A DNA stretch of 64,000 nucleotides, taken from Muribaculaceae bacterium. Lineage in GTDB: Bacteria > Bacteroidota > Bacteroidia > Bacteroidales > Muribaculaceae. Numbering within the stretch: the stretch's first letter is position 1; each line of letters opens with the position of its first letter. Shown one piece after another: positions 8,100 through 17,269 of the stretch. Made by a program: the position numbers and the translations under genes. The notes beneath the pieces are model-generated. The model searched no databases and was not told the DNA's origin. It was given only the letters and a program-made list of their open reading frames with translations. The DNA is taken from contig JAGASI010000023.1 in NCBI GenBank assembly GCA_017621845.1, positions 101,377-165,376 of the forward strand, given 5' to 3'.

Positions 8100-9660
8100 T
8101 TCTGGAATATCTCTATACCATCAGCCAATAGCTGATGTGGAGAAAAATACCCCCAAAACATCCCATACGCCTGAACGAGACTCAGACAAAGAATATACGC
8201 GCCGGTATATTGAAATTTCAAAATCTGAATGGTGGCGTGTAATTCTATTCTGTCTCTCAATGTCACTAATGGGATTAAAGTTCCCTCTAGGCTATCTATT
8301 TGTCCCGATGTGTCTTATAAGTTCGTGGCGTAACAGTAGATATGATTTCATAATACAGTTTACAATATTTGTAGGAGGCTACGCATTTCTTTCAGATTCG
8401 ACACTCCCATTTAAAACCGAAGATTTAGCTATGCTATTAGGAGTTATAGGTGTTTTTATATACCGTAAACCGCCTATAGTAAAAAAAGTGCTTGTGGCTG
8501 TAGGTATTTATGCCGCAGCTCTGATTATTCTCGCAATGTTTTCCGATGAAAGGATGGGAATTCAGATACGCACGATGCGATATTGGCTGTGTTTTATTTA
8601 TTTTATGGTCCCGCTTATGGCCTTTGCTGGCCAAAATTTTGACATTAGGGAATTAATGAAAAAAATATTCCCTTACGTTCTCGTTATCAGTGTATTCTAT
8701 ATACTTGACTGCTTTATCGTTAACGGAAATTTGTTTGTCCCCAATTCCTTTGTATGGGACAGCGCAGGTTCAACATGGAATAACCTTGCATTATCGGGAT
8801 TTGGGAGTTTCCCACGCAAGTTTCCTCCCGGCATGTACTGGTTGCTTATGGTTGTCGCTCCAATTGCCCGCTATTATAAGCTAAAATGGTGGCAATGGTT
8901 GTTAATTGTTGGTGCATTAATCGCTGCACGCACCTTTACTCTCATCATCACCACAGTCATTGGATTGATGCTCTTCCAACCTAAGGTTGGTCGTCTTGTA
9001 GGGTATTCGGTAATTGCAATCTTCTTGTTCAGTATCGCATATAGCATAGACTCATCTCTTCCCAAACGTGCCAATGGAGAAAGCGCTATGCGTATTAAAT
9101 CATCTATAGACCAAATTATCAGCCTCGGGGAGGTCGAGGATGACGAGGACCTATCTAAATTCGGTACGGGGCGCATCGCCCAAGCACTTCCCATCATGGA
9201 CTTGATGACTGCCTATAATAAACAGGCTGTAGGGTTGGGCTTCCTACATCCCGAACTGACTACCAATACTCGCTATATCATCATCAACGATTATCTTGAT
9301 AATGTTGAAGAAAGTGTAAGGGTTGCCACAGGTGTTGAATGTTCTCCACTTCAGGTTTATGTTACTGTTGGCTATATAGGACTGATTATTCACCTGGCGT
9401 TCTTTATCTCGCTGTGGGTCTTTGTGCGACGTCTTAAATATTCATGGTATTTTTTATCAATACTACTTCTCACATTTATATTGGGATTAAGTGGCATGAC
9501 TAAATGGATTGACAATACAGGGCAATTTTTACTTGCACTGTCATTCAGCGCTGTTCTGTTAGAAAATCATGACCAACTATGGTCACACATACATTTAAGG
9601 AGTCTAAATCCATCTGCTCAATCTGTAACTAAAGAAATTATCGATGAACAACATAAATAA
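8083..9660 (+). CDS. Wzy-like O-antigen/exopolysaccharide polymerase or ligase family membrane protein
   Basis: This is a 525-aa protein with a polar N-terminus of about 45 residues, around eleven membrane segments and a large loop near residues 325-430 (GTGRIAQALPIMDLM, then GLGFLHPEL), the layout of WzyE/O-antigen ligase-like proteins. Sequence identity in this family is low, so the assignment depends on topology and position: it directly follows the flippase (17-nt overlap) and precedes two glycosyltransferases. It would join repeat units in the periplasm. A role as ligase cannot be excluded. Confidence 0.75.
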   Translation: MHQINSSGISLYHQPIADVEKNTPKTSHTPERDSDKEYTRRYIEISKSEWWRVILFCLSMSLMGLKFPLGYLFVPMCLISSWRNSRYDFIIQFTIFVGGYAFLSDSTLPFKTEDLAMLLGVIGVFIYRKPPIVKKVLVAVGIYAAALIILAMFSDERMGIQIRTMRYWLCFIYFMVPLMAFAGQNFDIRELMKKIFPYVLVISVFYILDCFIVNGNLFVPNSFVWDSAGSTWNNLALSGFGSFPRKFPPGMYWLLMVVAPIARYYKLKWWQWLLIVGALIAARTFTLIITTVIGLMLFQPKVGRLVGYSVIAIFLFSIAYSIDSSLPKRANGESAMRIKSSIDQIISLGEVEDDEDLSKFGTGRIAQALPIMDLMTAYNKQAVGLGFLHPELTTNTRYIIINDYLDNVEESVRVATGVECSPLQVYVTVGYIGLIIHLAFFISLWVFVRRLKYSWYFLSILLLTFILGLSGMTKWIDNTGQFLLALSFSAVLLENHDQLWSHIHLRSLNPSAQSVTKEIIDEQHK

Positions 9661-9672
9661 TCTTGTTGAATT

Positions 9673-10737
9673 ATGAAAATTGTTCACGTCATATTTTCGA
9701 TGAATACGGGCGGCGCTGAGCTGATGTTGGTTGACATCATGAACCGGCAGGTCCGGCGCGGTCATGACGTGCACCTGTTGATTATCAATAACCAGTACAC
9801 GCCCTCAATCATCGAGTCTGTCGACCCCAAGGTAAAAGTACACTATATCGGACGCCCCGAAGGTTCACGCAATCCGTGGTGGATTTTAAAATATAACCTA
9901 AAGTTGAGATATCTTAAGGCCGATGTTATCCATTTCCATCACGATGGGGCTGTCGGCATGGTGCCGGTATTGCCTCGACACGCGGTCAATGTCGGGACAA
10001 TACATGCGCCCGGAATTGCTGTCAAGCATTACAAGCATCTTGATAGAGTATTCGCCATATCAGATGGTGTCAGAAACGATACTCTCAAACGCACCGGCGT
10101 AGACTCGACTGTCGTCTACAACGGCATCAATACCGATGATATAATCCCGGCCGACTCCCAATCCCTACCGGGCCAATCTTTCAAGATTATACAAGTCGGA
10201 CGTGTCAGCATCGATGTCAAGGGACAGGATATTCTTATCCGCGCGATAGCCCGACTCGCGGGCCAAGGTTATGACATAACGGTGGACTTTATCGGTGCTC
10301 CGTTTGACCGACCTGTTCTCGATGAGTTGGCAAAAGAATTGGGCATACTTGACCGTGTGAACTACCTCGGACTGCGCGACCGCCGGTATATATACTCCCA
10401 CCTCAAGGATTACAACCTCTTGGCCGTCCCCTCGCGATATGAGGGATTTGGCCTGACTTTGGCCGAAGCCATGGCCGCAAAAATTCCGGTCATGGCAAGC
10501 GATACCGAGGGCCCGGCCGAACTTTTAGCCGACAACACCTATGGCGAGTTGTTTAAAAATGAAGATGTAGACGACTGTGCACGCGCCTTAAAACAGATAA
10601 TTGATAACTATCCTAAATATATGGCCATAGCACGTGACAAGGCTTACCATTATGCCATCGACAACTTTTCGATAGCGTCGACTGTCGCCAATTACATTAA
10701 TCAATATCAGGAACTCATAGAGAGGAATAACAAATGA
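9673..10737 (+). CDS. Glycosyltransferase family 4
   Basis: This is a 354-aa cytoplasmic GT-B fold enzyme. The N-terminal acceptor domain carries the typical MNTGGAELMLVDIM glycine loop; the C-terminal Glycos_transf_1 domain starts near residue 165 (FKIIQVGRVS) and includes the donor-binding segment PSRYEGFGLTLAEAMA (E-x7-E type motif) near residue 250. It presumably adds one sugar to the growing lipid-linked repeat unit. It overlaps the next gene by 4 nt (ATGA), indicating translational coupling. Donor and acceptor sugars are unknown. Confidence 0.92.
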   Translation: MKIVHVIFSMNTGGAELMLVDIMNRQVRRGHDVHLLIINNQYTPSIIESVDPKVKVHYIGRPEGSRNPWWILKYNLKLRYLKADVIHFHHDGAVGMVPVLPRHAVNVGTIHAPGIAVKHYKHLDRVFAISDGVRNDTLKRTGVDSTVVYNGINTDDIIPADSQSLPGQSFKIIQVGRVSIDVKGQDILIRAIARLAGQGYDITVDFIGAPFDRPVLDELAKELGILDRVNYLGLRDRRYIYSHLKDYNLLAVPSRYEGFGLTLAEAMAAKIPVMASDTEGPAELLADNTYGELFKNEDVDDCARALKQIIDNYPKYMAIARDKAYHYAIDNFSIASTVANYINQYQELIERNNK

Positions 10738-11789
10738 GTCACCGAGAAGATAACATATTCCGCCGGGTACTGTTTATTGGCACCGACCGACAAATGGCCG
10801 GAGGGGTAGCTGCCGTGCTGAAATCTTATGAGCGCAATATCGACGGCTTCAAACACCTGGCGACCAACAGCCGACATGGCAAGTTGGCGGCGATGGCCAA
10901 CTTTGCTCTTACCCTGGCATGTATACCATTCTACCGGTGGATAGGTGGCCGCGACATAATCCATGTCCACGGCTCAAGTTATATATCGTTTACACGCAAG
11001 TCGATGGTGATACGTTGGGCCAAGATACTTGGCTTTAAAATCGTCTATCACATACACGGTGGTGCGTTCAAGGAATTTACCGCCGAGCGCGGCGAGAATG
11101 TAATACGCCGCACCCTTGACCGATGTGACGCCATTATATGCCTCAGCGATTACTGGCATGAATACTTTGCCGGACAGTTGGGATATGGCAATGTCCACGT
11201 CGTCCCCAATATGATTGACAATCCTACCGACCTGAAAATCGAGCGTGCCGACTCGCGTGTCAACTGCATCTTCATGGGTACTATCTGTGCCGACAAGGGT
11301 ATCTATGACCTCGTGAAAGTTATCGCTGATGACCAAGAATACTACCGCTCCAGAGCACGATTTATCATTGGCGGTGTCGGCGAGAATGACCGCCTGGCCG
11401 AGATGATTGCCGACTATGGTATCGGTGACTTGGTGGAACAACGCGGCTGGATTGCCGGGAATGATAAAATCCAACTTTTTAACCAGGCCGATGTCCTGTT
11501 ATTGCCCTCCTATATCGAAGGGCTTCCGATATGTATCCTCGAGGCTATGTCCTACGGCTTGCCCGTGCTAACAACCGACGTGGGAGCCATTCCCGATGTC
11601 ATCACACATGGCGTCAACGGTCTCATCGCCAAGCCCGGCGACCTCAATATGATAGCTAAGGACCTACACCATATTATCGATAATAACGAATTTAGAAGAA
11701 ATGTCAGGCCAATTTCTCTAAGCAGAGTTAAGCGATACCTGCCTAAACAAGTTTTAGGTAAATTAAAAAGTATCTATAGTAGGCTGTAA
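10734..11789 (+). CDS. Glycosyltransferase family 4
   Basis: This is a 351-aa GT-B enzyme related in plan to its upstream neighbour. The N-terminal domain has a MAGGVAAVLKSYE glycine-rich loop and an HVHGSSY motif; the donor-binding domain shows GGVGENDRL and PSYIEGLPICILEAMSYGLP, the E-x7-E signature. It starts on an ATGA overlap with the preceding glycosyltransferase. Its 3' end becomes AT-rich and overlaps the convergent minus-strand glycosyltransferase by 27 nt, marking a junction in the locus. Confidence 0.92.
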   Translation: MSHREDNIFRRVLFIGTDRQMAGGVAAVLKSYERNIDGFKHLATNSRHGKLAAMANFALTLACIPFYRWIGGRDIIHVHGSSYISFTRKSMVIRWAKILGFKIVYHIHGGAFKEFTAERGENVIRRTLDRCDAIICLSDYWHEYFAGQLGYGNVHVVPNMIDNPTDLKIERADSRVNCIFMGTICADKGIYDLVKVIADDQEYYRSRARFIIGGVGENDRLAEMIADYGIGDLVEQRGWIAGNDKIQLFNQADVLLLPSYIEGLPICILEAMSYGLPVLTTDVGAIPDVITHGVNGLIAKPGDLNMIAKDLHHIIDNNEFRRNVRPISLSRVKRYLPKQVLGKLKSIYSRL

Positions 11790-12968
11790 ACTGTGATATA
11801 ACAGATTATCATAGCATTTAAGATAACGTCTTAGACTATTATCACCCTTAAATAATGAGGTATATTTATTATATGCCTTTTTGCTTTCATTTTCTCTCAA
11901 TTTAATATTTTCGGCATATTCGCTAATAAGCTTGTTTAGTTGAGGTATGTCTCCCACTTCAAAAGTTGTATTTGATAATTCGGGCAAACCACCAATATTA
12001 GATCCTATTACAGGAATTTTAAACCTTAGAGCTTCGATTGACGCAAACGATAATGCTTCTGTGCGCGACGGCTGAACATATATATCGGCCATACACAACC
12101 AATGGTTAACATCATTAGTAATTCCCACCCATATAAATTGGTTGGAAATTCCTTTTTCTTGCGTAAGTTTTACAAGTGATTGTGTATACTCAACGTTAGG
12201 ATTACATCCAATTATTATATACTTGATATTTGGTATTGGATTATATATAGCGGCATTAATAAGTATATCTGCGCCTTTCATTGGTACCGCAAAAAGAGTG
12301 GTCGCGACAACAATCTCATCTGAATTAATCCCATTTTCTTTTCTGAGTTTTTCTCTATGCTCTTTATCAACAGGGGGAATATCGTCTATACCAAAGTATA
12401 TAGGATCTTTCTCAATTTTTTTATCAAGAAATTTATAAACACCTGAAAATTGAGTAACTACATATTTAGATATTCCACAAATTTTATCCATTGCATAATA
12501 TAATCGCCCATTTAATGATCCAATACGATGTTTAATCGAAAAATCTGACATCCTATTTATTTGTTTATCATTTTTGTCGCATAGACAGCTATGCAAAGTC
12601 CATAAGGTGTGGGCTTTATAGATTTTAGCAATAGGAGCCCAATATAACGCTGCAAACGAAAAATTGAAATGAACAATTTGAGGTCGGTATTTTTTTAAAA
12701 GTTTGATAAACGAAGGTATATTTTTAATAACCTTATTATCACTACTTGAAAGAATCTCAAGTATACACCCTGTTTCTTTTAGTTGATTAATATATTCCGG
12801 CACTTCAGGTAAATCATTATATACAATTACAAATCGGTAATTACTATAACAAAAATCAATCAACCTCAAAAAAAAACGTTCAAGGCTACCATATTTAGTC
12901 ACATTCATTCCTGTAACAATCATTATGAGTGGTAGTTGTTGATGACTTTGGTGTGTATCTTTTGTCAT
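11763..12968 (-). CDS. Glycosyltransferase family 4, inverted and AT-rich
   Basis: This is a protein of about 401 aa if the Met at 12968 (MTKDTHQSHQQ) is used; an upstream in-frame ATG at 13025 is possible. The GT-B plan is visible: an N-terminal domain with MIVTGMNVTKYGSLERFFLR and a C-terminal domain with PSRTEALSFASIEALRFKIP as the E-x7-E donor motif. Codon use is strikingly AT-rich (long runs of A/T third positions) compared with the two plus-strand glycosyltransferases, and it runs against the operon, with its last 27 nt overlapping the previous gene. These features suggest recent acquisition. It probably contributes a sugar to the same polysaccharide. Confidence 0.88.
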   Translation of the reverse strand: MTKDTHQSHQQLPLIMIVTGMNVTKYGSLERFFLRLIDFCYSNYRFVIVYNDLPEVPEYINQLKETGCILEILSSSDNKVIKNIPSFIKLLKKYRPQIVHFNFSFAALYWAPIAKIYKAHTLWTLHSCLCDKNDKQINRMSDFSIKHRIGSLNGRLYYAMDKICGISKYVVTQFSGVYKFLDKKIEKDPIYFGIDDIPPVDKEHREKLRKENGINSDEIVVATTLFAVPMKGADILINAAIYNPIPNIKYIIIGCNPNVEYTQSLVKLTQEKGISNQFIWVGITNDVNHWLCMADIYVQPSRTEALSFASIEALRFKIPVIGSNIGGLPELSNTTFEVGDIPQLNKLISEYAENIKLRENESKKAYNKYTSLFKGDNSLRRYLKCYDNLLYHSLQPTIDTF

Positions 12969-13077
12969 AATCGGGATATTATATAATGTCAGCATAGATT
13001 CAATGCTATACAATTTTATTAACACAATTTTTTGTTTGATTTTAGCACGAATGAATTGTATCTAACGTTAACGTCCA

Positions 13078-13085
13078 CAAAGATA
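13078..13085 (-). promoter_or_regulatory. -7 box for the inverted glycosyltransferase
   Basis: TATCTTTG on the minus strand fits TAnnTTTG. No TTG is at the expected distance. Predicted transcription starts near 13071, about 100 nt before the preferred start codon. Confidence 0.45.
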
Positions 13086-13356
13086 ACCCTTATCCATGTA
13101 TCATACACTATTTCAATGGTATTTTTTGTGACTCGTCGTAACTGCCTTTCAGCGTTTTTCAATACAATTTCGCTTTATATACCAAAAGTGGAACTAAAAA
13201 TAGAGTAAAATTTCATAACCAAAGCTAAATCCATACTTATAGATAATTCGCTGATGACGAGGAGGATATTTGGGGAGAATTTGAGATGATAACTTGATGC
13301 GTTAGATATACATTGATATACATCAGGGAAAAGGTGGTGGTGTGGGAATAAAATGT

Positions 13357-13364
13357 TAACTTTG
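13357..13364 (+). promoter_or_regulatory. -7 box for the capK-like/arginase operon
   Basis: TAACTTTG matches the consensus; the upstream spacer is G-rich and lacks a clear TTG. Predicted start near 13371, leaving about 90 nt of leader. Confidence 0.5.
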
Positions 13365-13460
13365 TGAGTATTTATTTTAACACCTTGACCGATTGAACGA
13401 TGACAGTATTGAATAAAATACTGTCTATTAGCTGTAAATACACTTTATTCAGAGTCAACC

Positions 13461-14825
13461 ATGAACGTCGATAATCACGCTATACAACCCCCACGGCCTT
13501 CCAAACTCAAGAAAATTCTATGGCTCGGCGCGTCCGGTTTGAGATTTTTAACACTTTGGACCGCACAATATCTTACTCTCAAGAGTAATGATAGTGTGAA
13601 ACGTTATCAGTACCGCCGACTTAAGCGCCTCATCAAGCACGCCTGGGACAAGGTCCCGTTCTATCGCCAATATTGGAGTGAAGCCGGCTTTAATCCTTCG
13701 ATGTTTAAGAGTCTCGAGGACATTAGTCTCATACCGGTTATAGACAAGAATACAATCTTGGCGCATCGCGATGAATTTCTGGCACAAGGCGTCAATATGT
13801 CACGCCTCGAGCTGATTACCACAGGTGGCACCACCGGTATGCCCATGGAATTCTATATCGACAACTACCGTGCCCGTGCCAAGGAACAAGCCCATCAGAT
13901 GTACGCCGCATATCATGTGTGGGGATACCGGCAATATATTGACAGGTGTATATCTCTGCGTGGTGCACGCATCGATGATAATTTGCTCAGCCAAGGCATC
14001 TTTTGGCAAAAGTCAGACCGCGACCGCGGCTATGTGATGTCCTCGTTCCACCTGCTCGAAGAGAATTATCAGGCCTATATCGACAAGATACGCGCTTACC
14101 GCCCACGGTTTATACGCGCCTATCCCTCATCGATAGTAGCCTTGTGCCTGCTGATGAAAAAGCACGGTGACCACGGGTTTGAACGACTGAAAGGCGTGCT
14201 GTGCTCGTCAGAAAACATTTATGATTGGCAGCGTGCTCTGGTGATGGATGTCCTCAGTGTGCCCATCCATAGCTCATATGGGCACACTGAAAAAGCTGTA
14301 TGGTCGTTTGAACACGACGGACATCTGCTGTTCCCGCCACGATATGGCTATGCCGAGTTTGTTGACGATGACCTTAATCCCGTGAACACGCCGGGCTCAC
14401 AGGCCCAGATTATTGCCACGGGATATGACCTTGACGCTTTCCCGTTTATACGATACAAGACCGACGACATCGCTATCGTAGGCGCGTCGGTCGAAGGGTA
14501 TCCTCAGGTAGCCGACCGCATTGTAGGGCGCCGTCAGGAGTTTGTCATCGACCGCTATGGCAACAAGGTGCCATTTACATGCTCCGACGAGGTTTTCTGG
14601 GGACTGCGTGGCATCGACGCTTACCAGTATGTCCAATCCACCCCCGGAGTTATGGATATCAACATACAGACCTCCGATGACTTTGACCCCGCCACAATCG
14701 AGACCATCAAAGGCTCGGCCCGGGAAATATTCCTGAACTTTGACATCACCGTCAACCAGGTACCCGATATACCCAAAACCAAATCGGGCAAATTCAGATA
14801 CCTAATACAGAACATCTCTGAGTGA
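13461..14825 (+). CDS. CapK/PaaK-like adenylate-forming enzyme
   Basis: This is a 454-aa protein of the phenylacetate-CoA ligase-like (CapK) branch of the adenylate-forming superfamily. The nucleotide-binding loop TTGGTTGMPMEFY is at about residues 120-132, SSYGHTEKA near 275 corresponds to the A5 motif, and YKTDDIAIV near 335 to the A7 motif. The C-terminal mini-domain ends PKTKSGKFRYL, retaining the catalytic Lys region. Members in polysaccharide loci are thought to activate a carboxylate for transfer, but their substrates are mostly unknown. An arginase gene follows after only 7 nt, suggesting the activated or transferred group could relate to an amino acid (inference). Confidence 0.88.
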   Translation: MNVDNHAIQPPRPSKLKKILWLGASGLRFLTLWTAQYLTLKSNDSVKRYQYRRLKRLIKHAWDKVPFYRQYWSEAGFNPSMFKSLEDISLIPVIDKNTILAHRDEFLAQGVNMSRLELITTGGTTGMPMEFYIDNYRARAKEQAHQMYAAYHVWGYRQYIDRCISLRGARIDDNLLSQGIFWQKSDRDRGYVMSSFHLLEENYQAYIDKIRAYRPRFIRAYPSSIVALCLLMKKHGDHGFERLKGVLCSSENIYDWQRALVMDVLSVPIHSSYGHTEKAVWSFEHDGHLLFPPRYGYAEFVDDDLNPVNTPGSQAQIIATGYDLDAFPFIRYKTDDIAIVGASVEGYPQVADRIVGRRQEFVIDRYGNKVPFTCSDEVFWGLRGIDAYQYVQSTPGVMDINIQTSDDFDPATIETIKGSAREIFLNFDITVNQVPDIPKTKSGKFRYLIQNISE

Positions 14826-14832
14826 AACCATA

Positions 14833-15726
14833 ATGAAGATAGACATAATCACGGCACCGGTCAATATCGGTAGCGGAAAACAAGGAGCCCAGGATGGCCC
14901 CGAGACATTGCTAAAAGCCGGAGTCACAACCTGGCTCAACCCCCATGAGTGTAACATCGTCGCGGGATGTGAGTCTCATGACCCGGTATTGAACATCGAT
15001 GACGCCGCCCTACATGCTGTCGCCGCTCAATGTAAATCCCTGAGACGGGCTGTAGTCAAGTCTTTGTCAGTCGGACACTTGCCACTTATCCTTGGTGGTG
15101 ACCACTCCCTGACATGGGGTTCTTTGGCCGGCGTGATGGATTTATACCCCGATGCTTACTGTATATATATCGATGCGCATGGCGACATCAACACCTATGA
15201 AGGTTCGCCATCGGGACATGTCCATGGCATGTGCCTGTCTTTCCTGTCCGGGATATGTGACGTCTCGACCGTGGTCCCCGAATACACTCATCCCACGATT
15301 GCACCCCAAAGGATAAAATTCTATGCCACACGCTCTCTCGACCCTTGTGAACAAGACATTATAAACAACCATCATCTTGATGTCATAACCTCTGACAACA
15401 TATTGACCCATGGCGTGCAGACCTACACCCGTCAACTCGAACAATGGCTCGATACGGATGAAGTCAGACACGTCCACCTGAGCTTTGATATCGATGCCAT
15501 AGACCCGTCATTAACCCCTGCGACCGGCGTCCCTGAAAAAGAAGGTATCACGGTCCAGGATGCCGTAGCATTGATTGACACTGTTCTTGCATCAGGCAAA
15601 ACCGTCGCCATCGACCTTGTTGAATTCAATCCCCGCCTTGAAGGTCGAGATAAAACCCTCGACGCATGGCAAAACATCTTCAACGCTATAGCACGTTCTC
15701 TATCATCGCGGACATCGTCTAAATAA
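14833..15726 (+). CDS. Arginase family ureohydrolase
   Basis: This is a 297-aa cytoplasmic manganese enzyme. Metal ligands expected of the family are all visible: His91 in GGDHS, Asp114/His116/Asp118 in DAHGDIN, and the pair of Asp in SFDIDAIDP near residue 220. The SGHVHGMCLSFL and TPATGVPEKEG segments resemble arginases (L-arginine to L-ornithine and urea) more than agmatinases or formimidoylglutamases. It lies 7 nt after the CapK-like gene and must share its transcript, an unusual partner for a polysaccharide locus. Substrate specificity is inferred, not proven. Confidence 0.85.
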   Translation: MKIDIITAPVNIGSGKQGAQDGPETLLKAGVTTWLNPHECNIVAGCESHDPVLNIDDAALHAVAAQCKSLRRAVVKSLSVGHLPLILGGDHSLTWGSLAGVMDLYPDAYCIYIDAHGDINTYEGSPSGHVHGMCLSFLSGICDVSTVVPEYTHPTIAPQRIKFYATRSLDPCEQDIINNHHLDVITSDNILTHGVQTYTRQLEQWLDTDEVRHVHLSFDIDAIDPSLTPATGVPEKEGITVQDAVALIDTVLASGKTVAIDLVEFNPRLEGRDKTLDAWQNIFNAIARSLSSRTSSK

Positions 15727-15857
15727 ACTTATCGTTATTGATCTTAAGCTCAGCAACACCGATTGCCATGCCGAAAGGTAATTGTTGCGGGCACATATTC
15801 TTGTGGCCTGACCTGACTTCTACAGATTAATGGGAAGACCAATGGTCTATGATGAAA

Positions 15858-15889
15858 AATCGGGAACCTTCCGAGGAAGATTCCCGATT
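15858..15889 (-). terminator. Terminator of tRNA-Leu(CAA)
   Basis: AATCGGGAA pairs with TTCCCGATT and an inner CTTC/GAAG stem extends it, with one C-A mismatch. The minus-strand read is followed by TTTTC. It lies 4 nt beyond the tRNA 3' end. Confidence 0.75.
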
Positions 15890-15892
15890 AAG

Positions 15893-15974
15893 TACCCGGA
15901 GCCGGGGTCGAACCGGCACGGATCTCTCCATCGGTGTTTGAGACCGACGCGTCTACCGATTCCGCCATCCGGGC
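15893..15974 (-). tRNA. tRNA-Leu (anticodon CAA)
   Basis: The minus strand folds into a complete class II tRNA: acceptor stem GCCCGGA with TCCGGGT, anticodon loop CTCAAAC in a TCGGT/ACCGA stem, a variable arm, and a T-loop TTCGACC. CCA is not encoded; the gene is 82 nt to the discriminator A. It is flanked by its own promoter and terminator. Confidence 0.95.
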
Positions 15975-15985
15975 GTTTATGGGTG

Positions 15986-16016
15986 CAAATTTAGGGATTT
16001 ATTCCCGTATGTGCAA
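15986..16016 (-). promoter_or_regulatory. Promoter of tRNA-Leu(CAA)
   Basis: TAAATTTG (plus 15986-15993) lies exactly 20 nt after TTG (plus 16014-16016) on the minus strand, putting the predicted start within a few nt of the mature tRNA 5' end. Confidence 0.8.
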
Positions 16017-16096
16017 ATTTTTTTTGATAGGCCTATTAAATAAACTGTTAAATTGAACTGTTTCATGTTGTTGAGGAGGGGAAGCGTTGAGGGGGA

Positions 16097-17050
16097 TTAG
16101 GGATAATATGTTATTGTACGAGAAATGGTTTGTTTTTCACGGCCATTAGAGTATGTTGTAATACGACGGGTCCAGTTGCGGTGGGTGTCGTATTGGTATA
16201 GATGCTTGGTTGTAGATTCGATTTGTCCTGAGGGCGTGTATTTTGTAACAATTGTGGGATTTTTGTTTGCGTCGGCTGTACTTACAGAGACAAGCTGTCT
16301 GAAGCCGTTGGGTGTAATTTTGTATACATAAGTTTTTGAACCTTGATATTCAATTAAAAAGGTTTCGGTGCCCGAGGTGGATTTGAGAATTTGAGATGTC
16401 GGTCGTTCGATATAGTCAAGTTTCATTGTAGAATATCGATTGCCGGTTTTGGCGCGGAGCTTGGCTATTGTGCGGTTAGGACGCATGATGATATAGTTGT
16501 ATTGTGTTTCGCCGGAATTTGATGTGTGGGTCTGGTTTATATAGGTGCTGTCTCCAACAATGTGGCAGTCGTATGTCTCGGTGAAAATGATATTGTTGTT
16601 TCCATCAATGGCAGTGGCCGATACCGGAAGATGGCGTGAGTCGTAGGAGGTGGTATAGGTGCGGCTAAGCTGAGAGCCTAAATATCTTTTTTCGGTGGTG
16701 GGTAAACCTGGAAAATTTTCTTGGTCAAGATAAGATATGGTTTCTACCACGGGCGTAGACCCCCAATATGAGACCTCCTTGGTGGTGTATCCATATCGGT
16801 CATAGTGAATTTCACTGATGATGTCTTTTGAAATTACCGGCGGTTTGCGGCCGAGACGTTTATATTTGGCTAATGTATCGGCATGATAATATTTTATGGG
16901 AGTGATATTATATTCTTTGATACATTTTACTTTGCCATATAAGTTGGCGCGTTTGGCGCTTGATATTGAAGAGAATTGGGCAGAGGCGTTATTAGTCGAT
17001 AGGCACGTAAACAATGCTATCATAATTGTGTGGAAAAATTGGACTTTCAT
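16097..17050 (-). CDS. Secreted protein with RHS-like short repeats, unknown function
   Basis: This is a 317-aa protein beginning MKVQFFHTIMIALF with a cleavable signal peptide ending near NNASA. The mature part is rich in Tyr, Thr and Ser and consists of short beta-type repeats (IHYDRYGYTTKEVSYW, YDSRHLPVSATAIDGNNN, YQYDTHRNWTRRITTY) reminiscent of RHS/YD-repeat-like surface proteins, though too short for a toxin shell. The frame extends upstream to 17188, but a TATATTTG -7 box at 17083-17090 puts the transcript start after that, so the Met at 17050 is chosen. No confident family; likely periplasmic or surface located. Confidence 0.75.
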   Translation of the reverse strand: MKVQFFHTIMIALFTCLSTNNASAQFSSISSAKRANLYGKVKCIKEYNITPIKYYHADTLAKYKRLGRKPPVISKDIISEIHYDRYGYTTKEVSYWGSTPVVETISYLDQENFPGLPTTEKRYLGSQLSRTYTTSYDSRHLPVSATAIDGNNNIIFTETYDCHIVGDSTYINQTHTSNSGETQYNYIIMRPNRTIAKLRAKTGNRYSTMKLDYIERPTSQILKSTSGTETFLIEYQGSKTYVYKITPNGFRQLVSVSTADANKNPTIVTKYTPSGQIESTTKHLYQYDTHRNWTRRITTYSNGREKQTISRTITYYP

Positions 17051-17082
17051 GGACGTAAAAGCATGTTTTGAGTTAGCTGTGA

Positions 17083-17090
17083 CAAATATA
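17083..17090 (-). promoter_or_regulatory. -7 box for the RHS-like secreted protein
   Basis: TATATTTG on the minus strand fits TAnnTTTG; it supports the start codon at 17050 with about 25 nt of leader. Confidence 0.5.
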
Positions 17091-17254
17091 AGGATATTTT
17101 TATATATTCTATGCATGTATGGAATAAAAGTATGATTTGTTACAAATGGCTGACAATAATGATACAGATTGTTGGTAGTTTGGTACATGGTGACATGGAG
17201 GTTACAATGCTGATAATATTTGGATACGAGTAAAAACGGTATTGTGTAAAATAT

Positions 17255-17262
17255 TACCTTTG
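17255..17262 (+). promoter_or_regulatory. -7 box abutting the GT2 start codon
   Basis: TACCTTTG ends 7 nt before the ATG at 17270, so the predicted transcript starts at or next to the start codon (leaderless). No TTG was found at -33. Confidence 0.5.
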
Positions 17263-17269
17263 TCGAGCA

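Larger units (their letters stand above)
12969..13460. other. AT-rich intergenic region between divergent genes
   Basis: Besides the two opposed -7 boxes (13078-13085 minus, 13357-13364 plus) nothing further could be recognised; there are no convincing reading frames or RNA folds. Confidence 0.4.

Noticed and set aside
16097..17050. RHS-type polymorphic toxin
   Set aside because: Only about 300 residues, lacks the RHS core and a variable C-terminal toxin domain, and no immunity gene follows.
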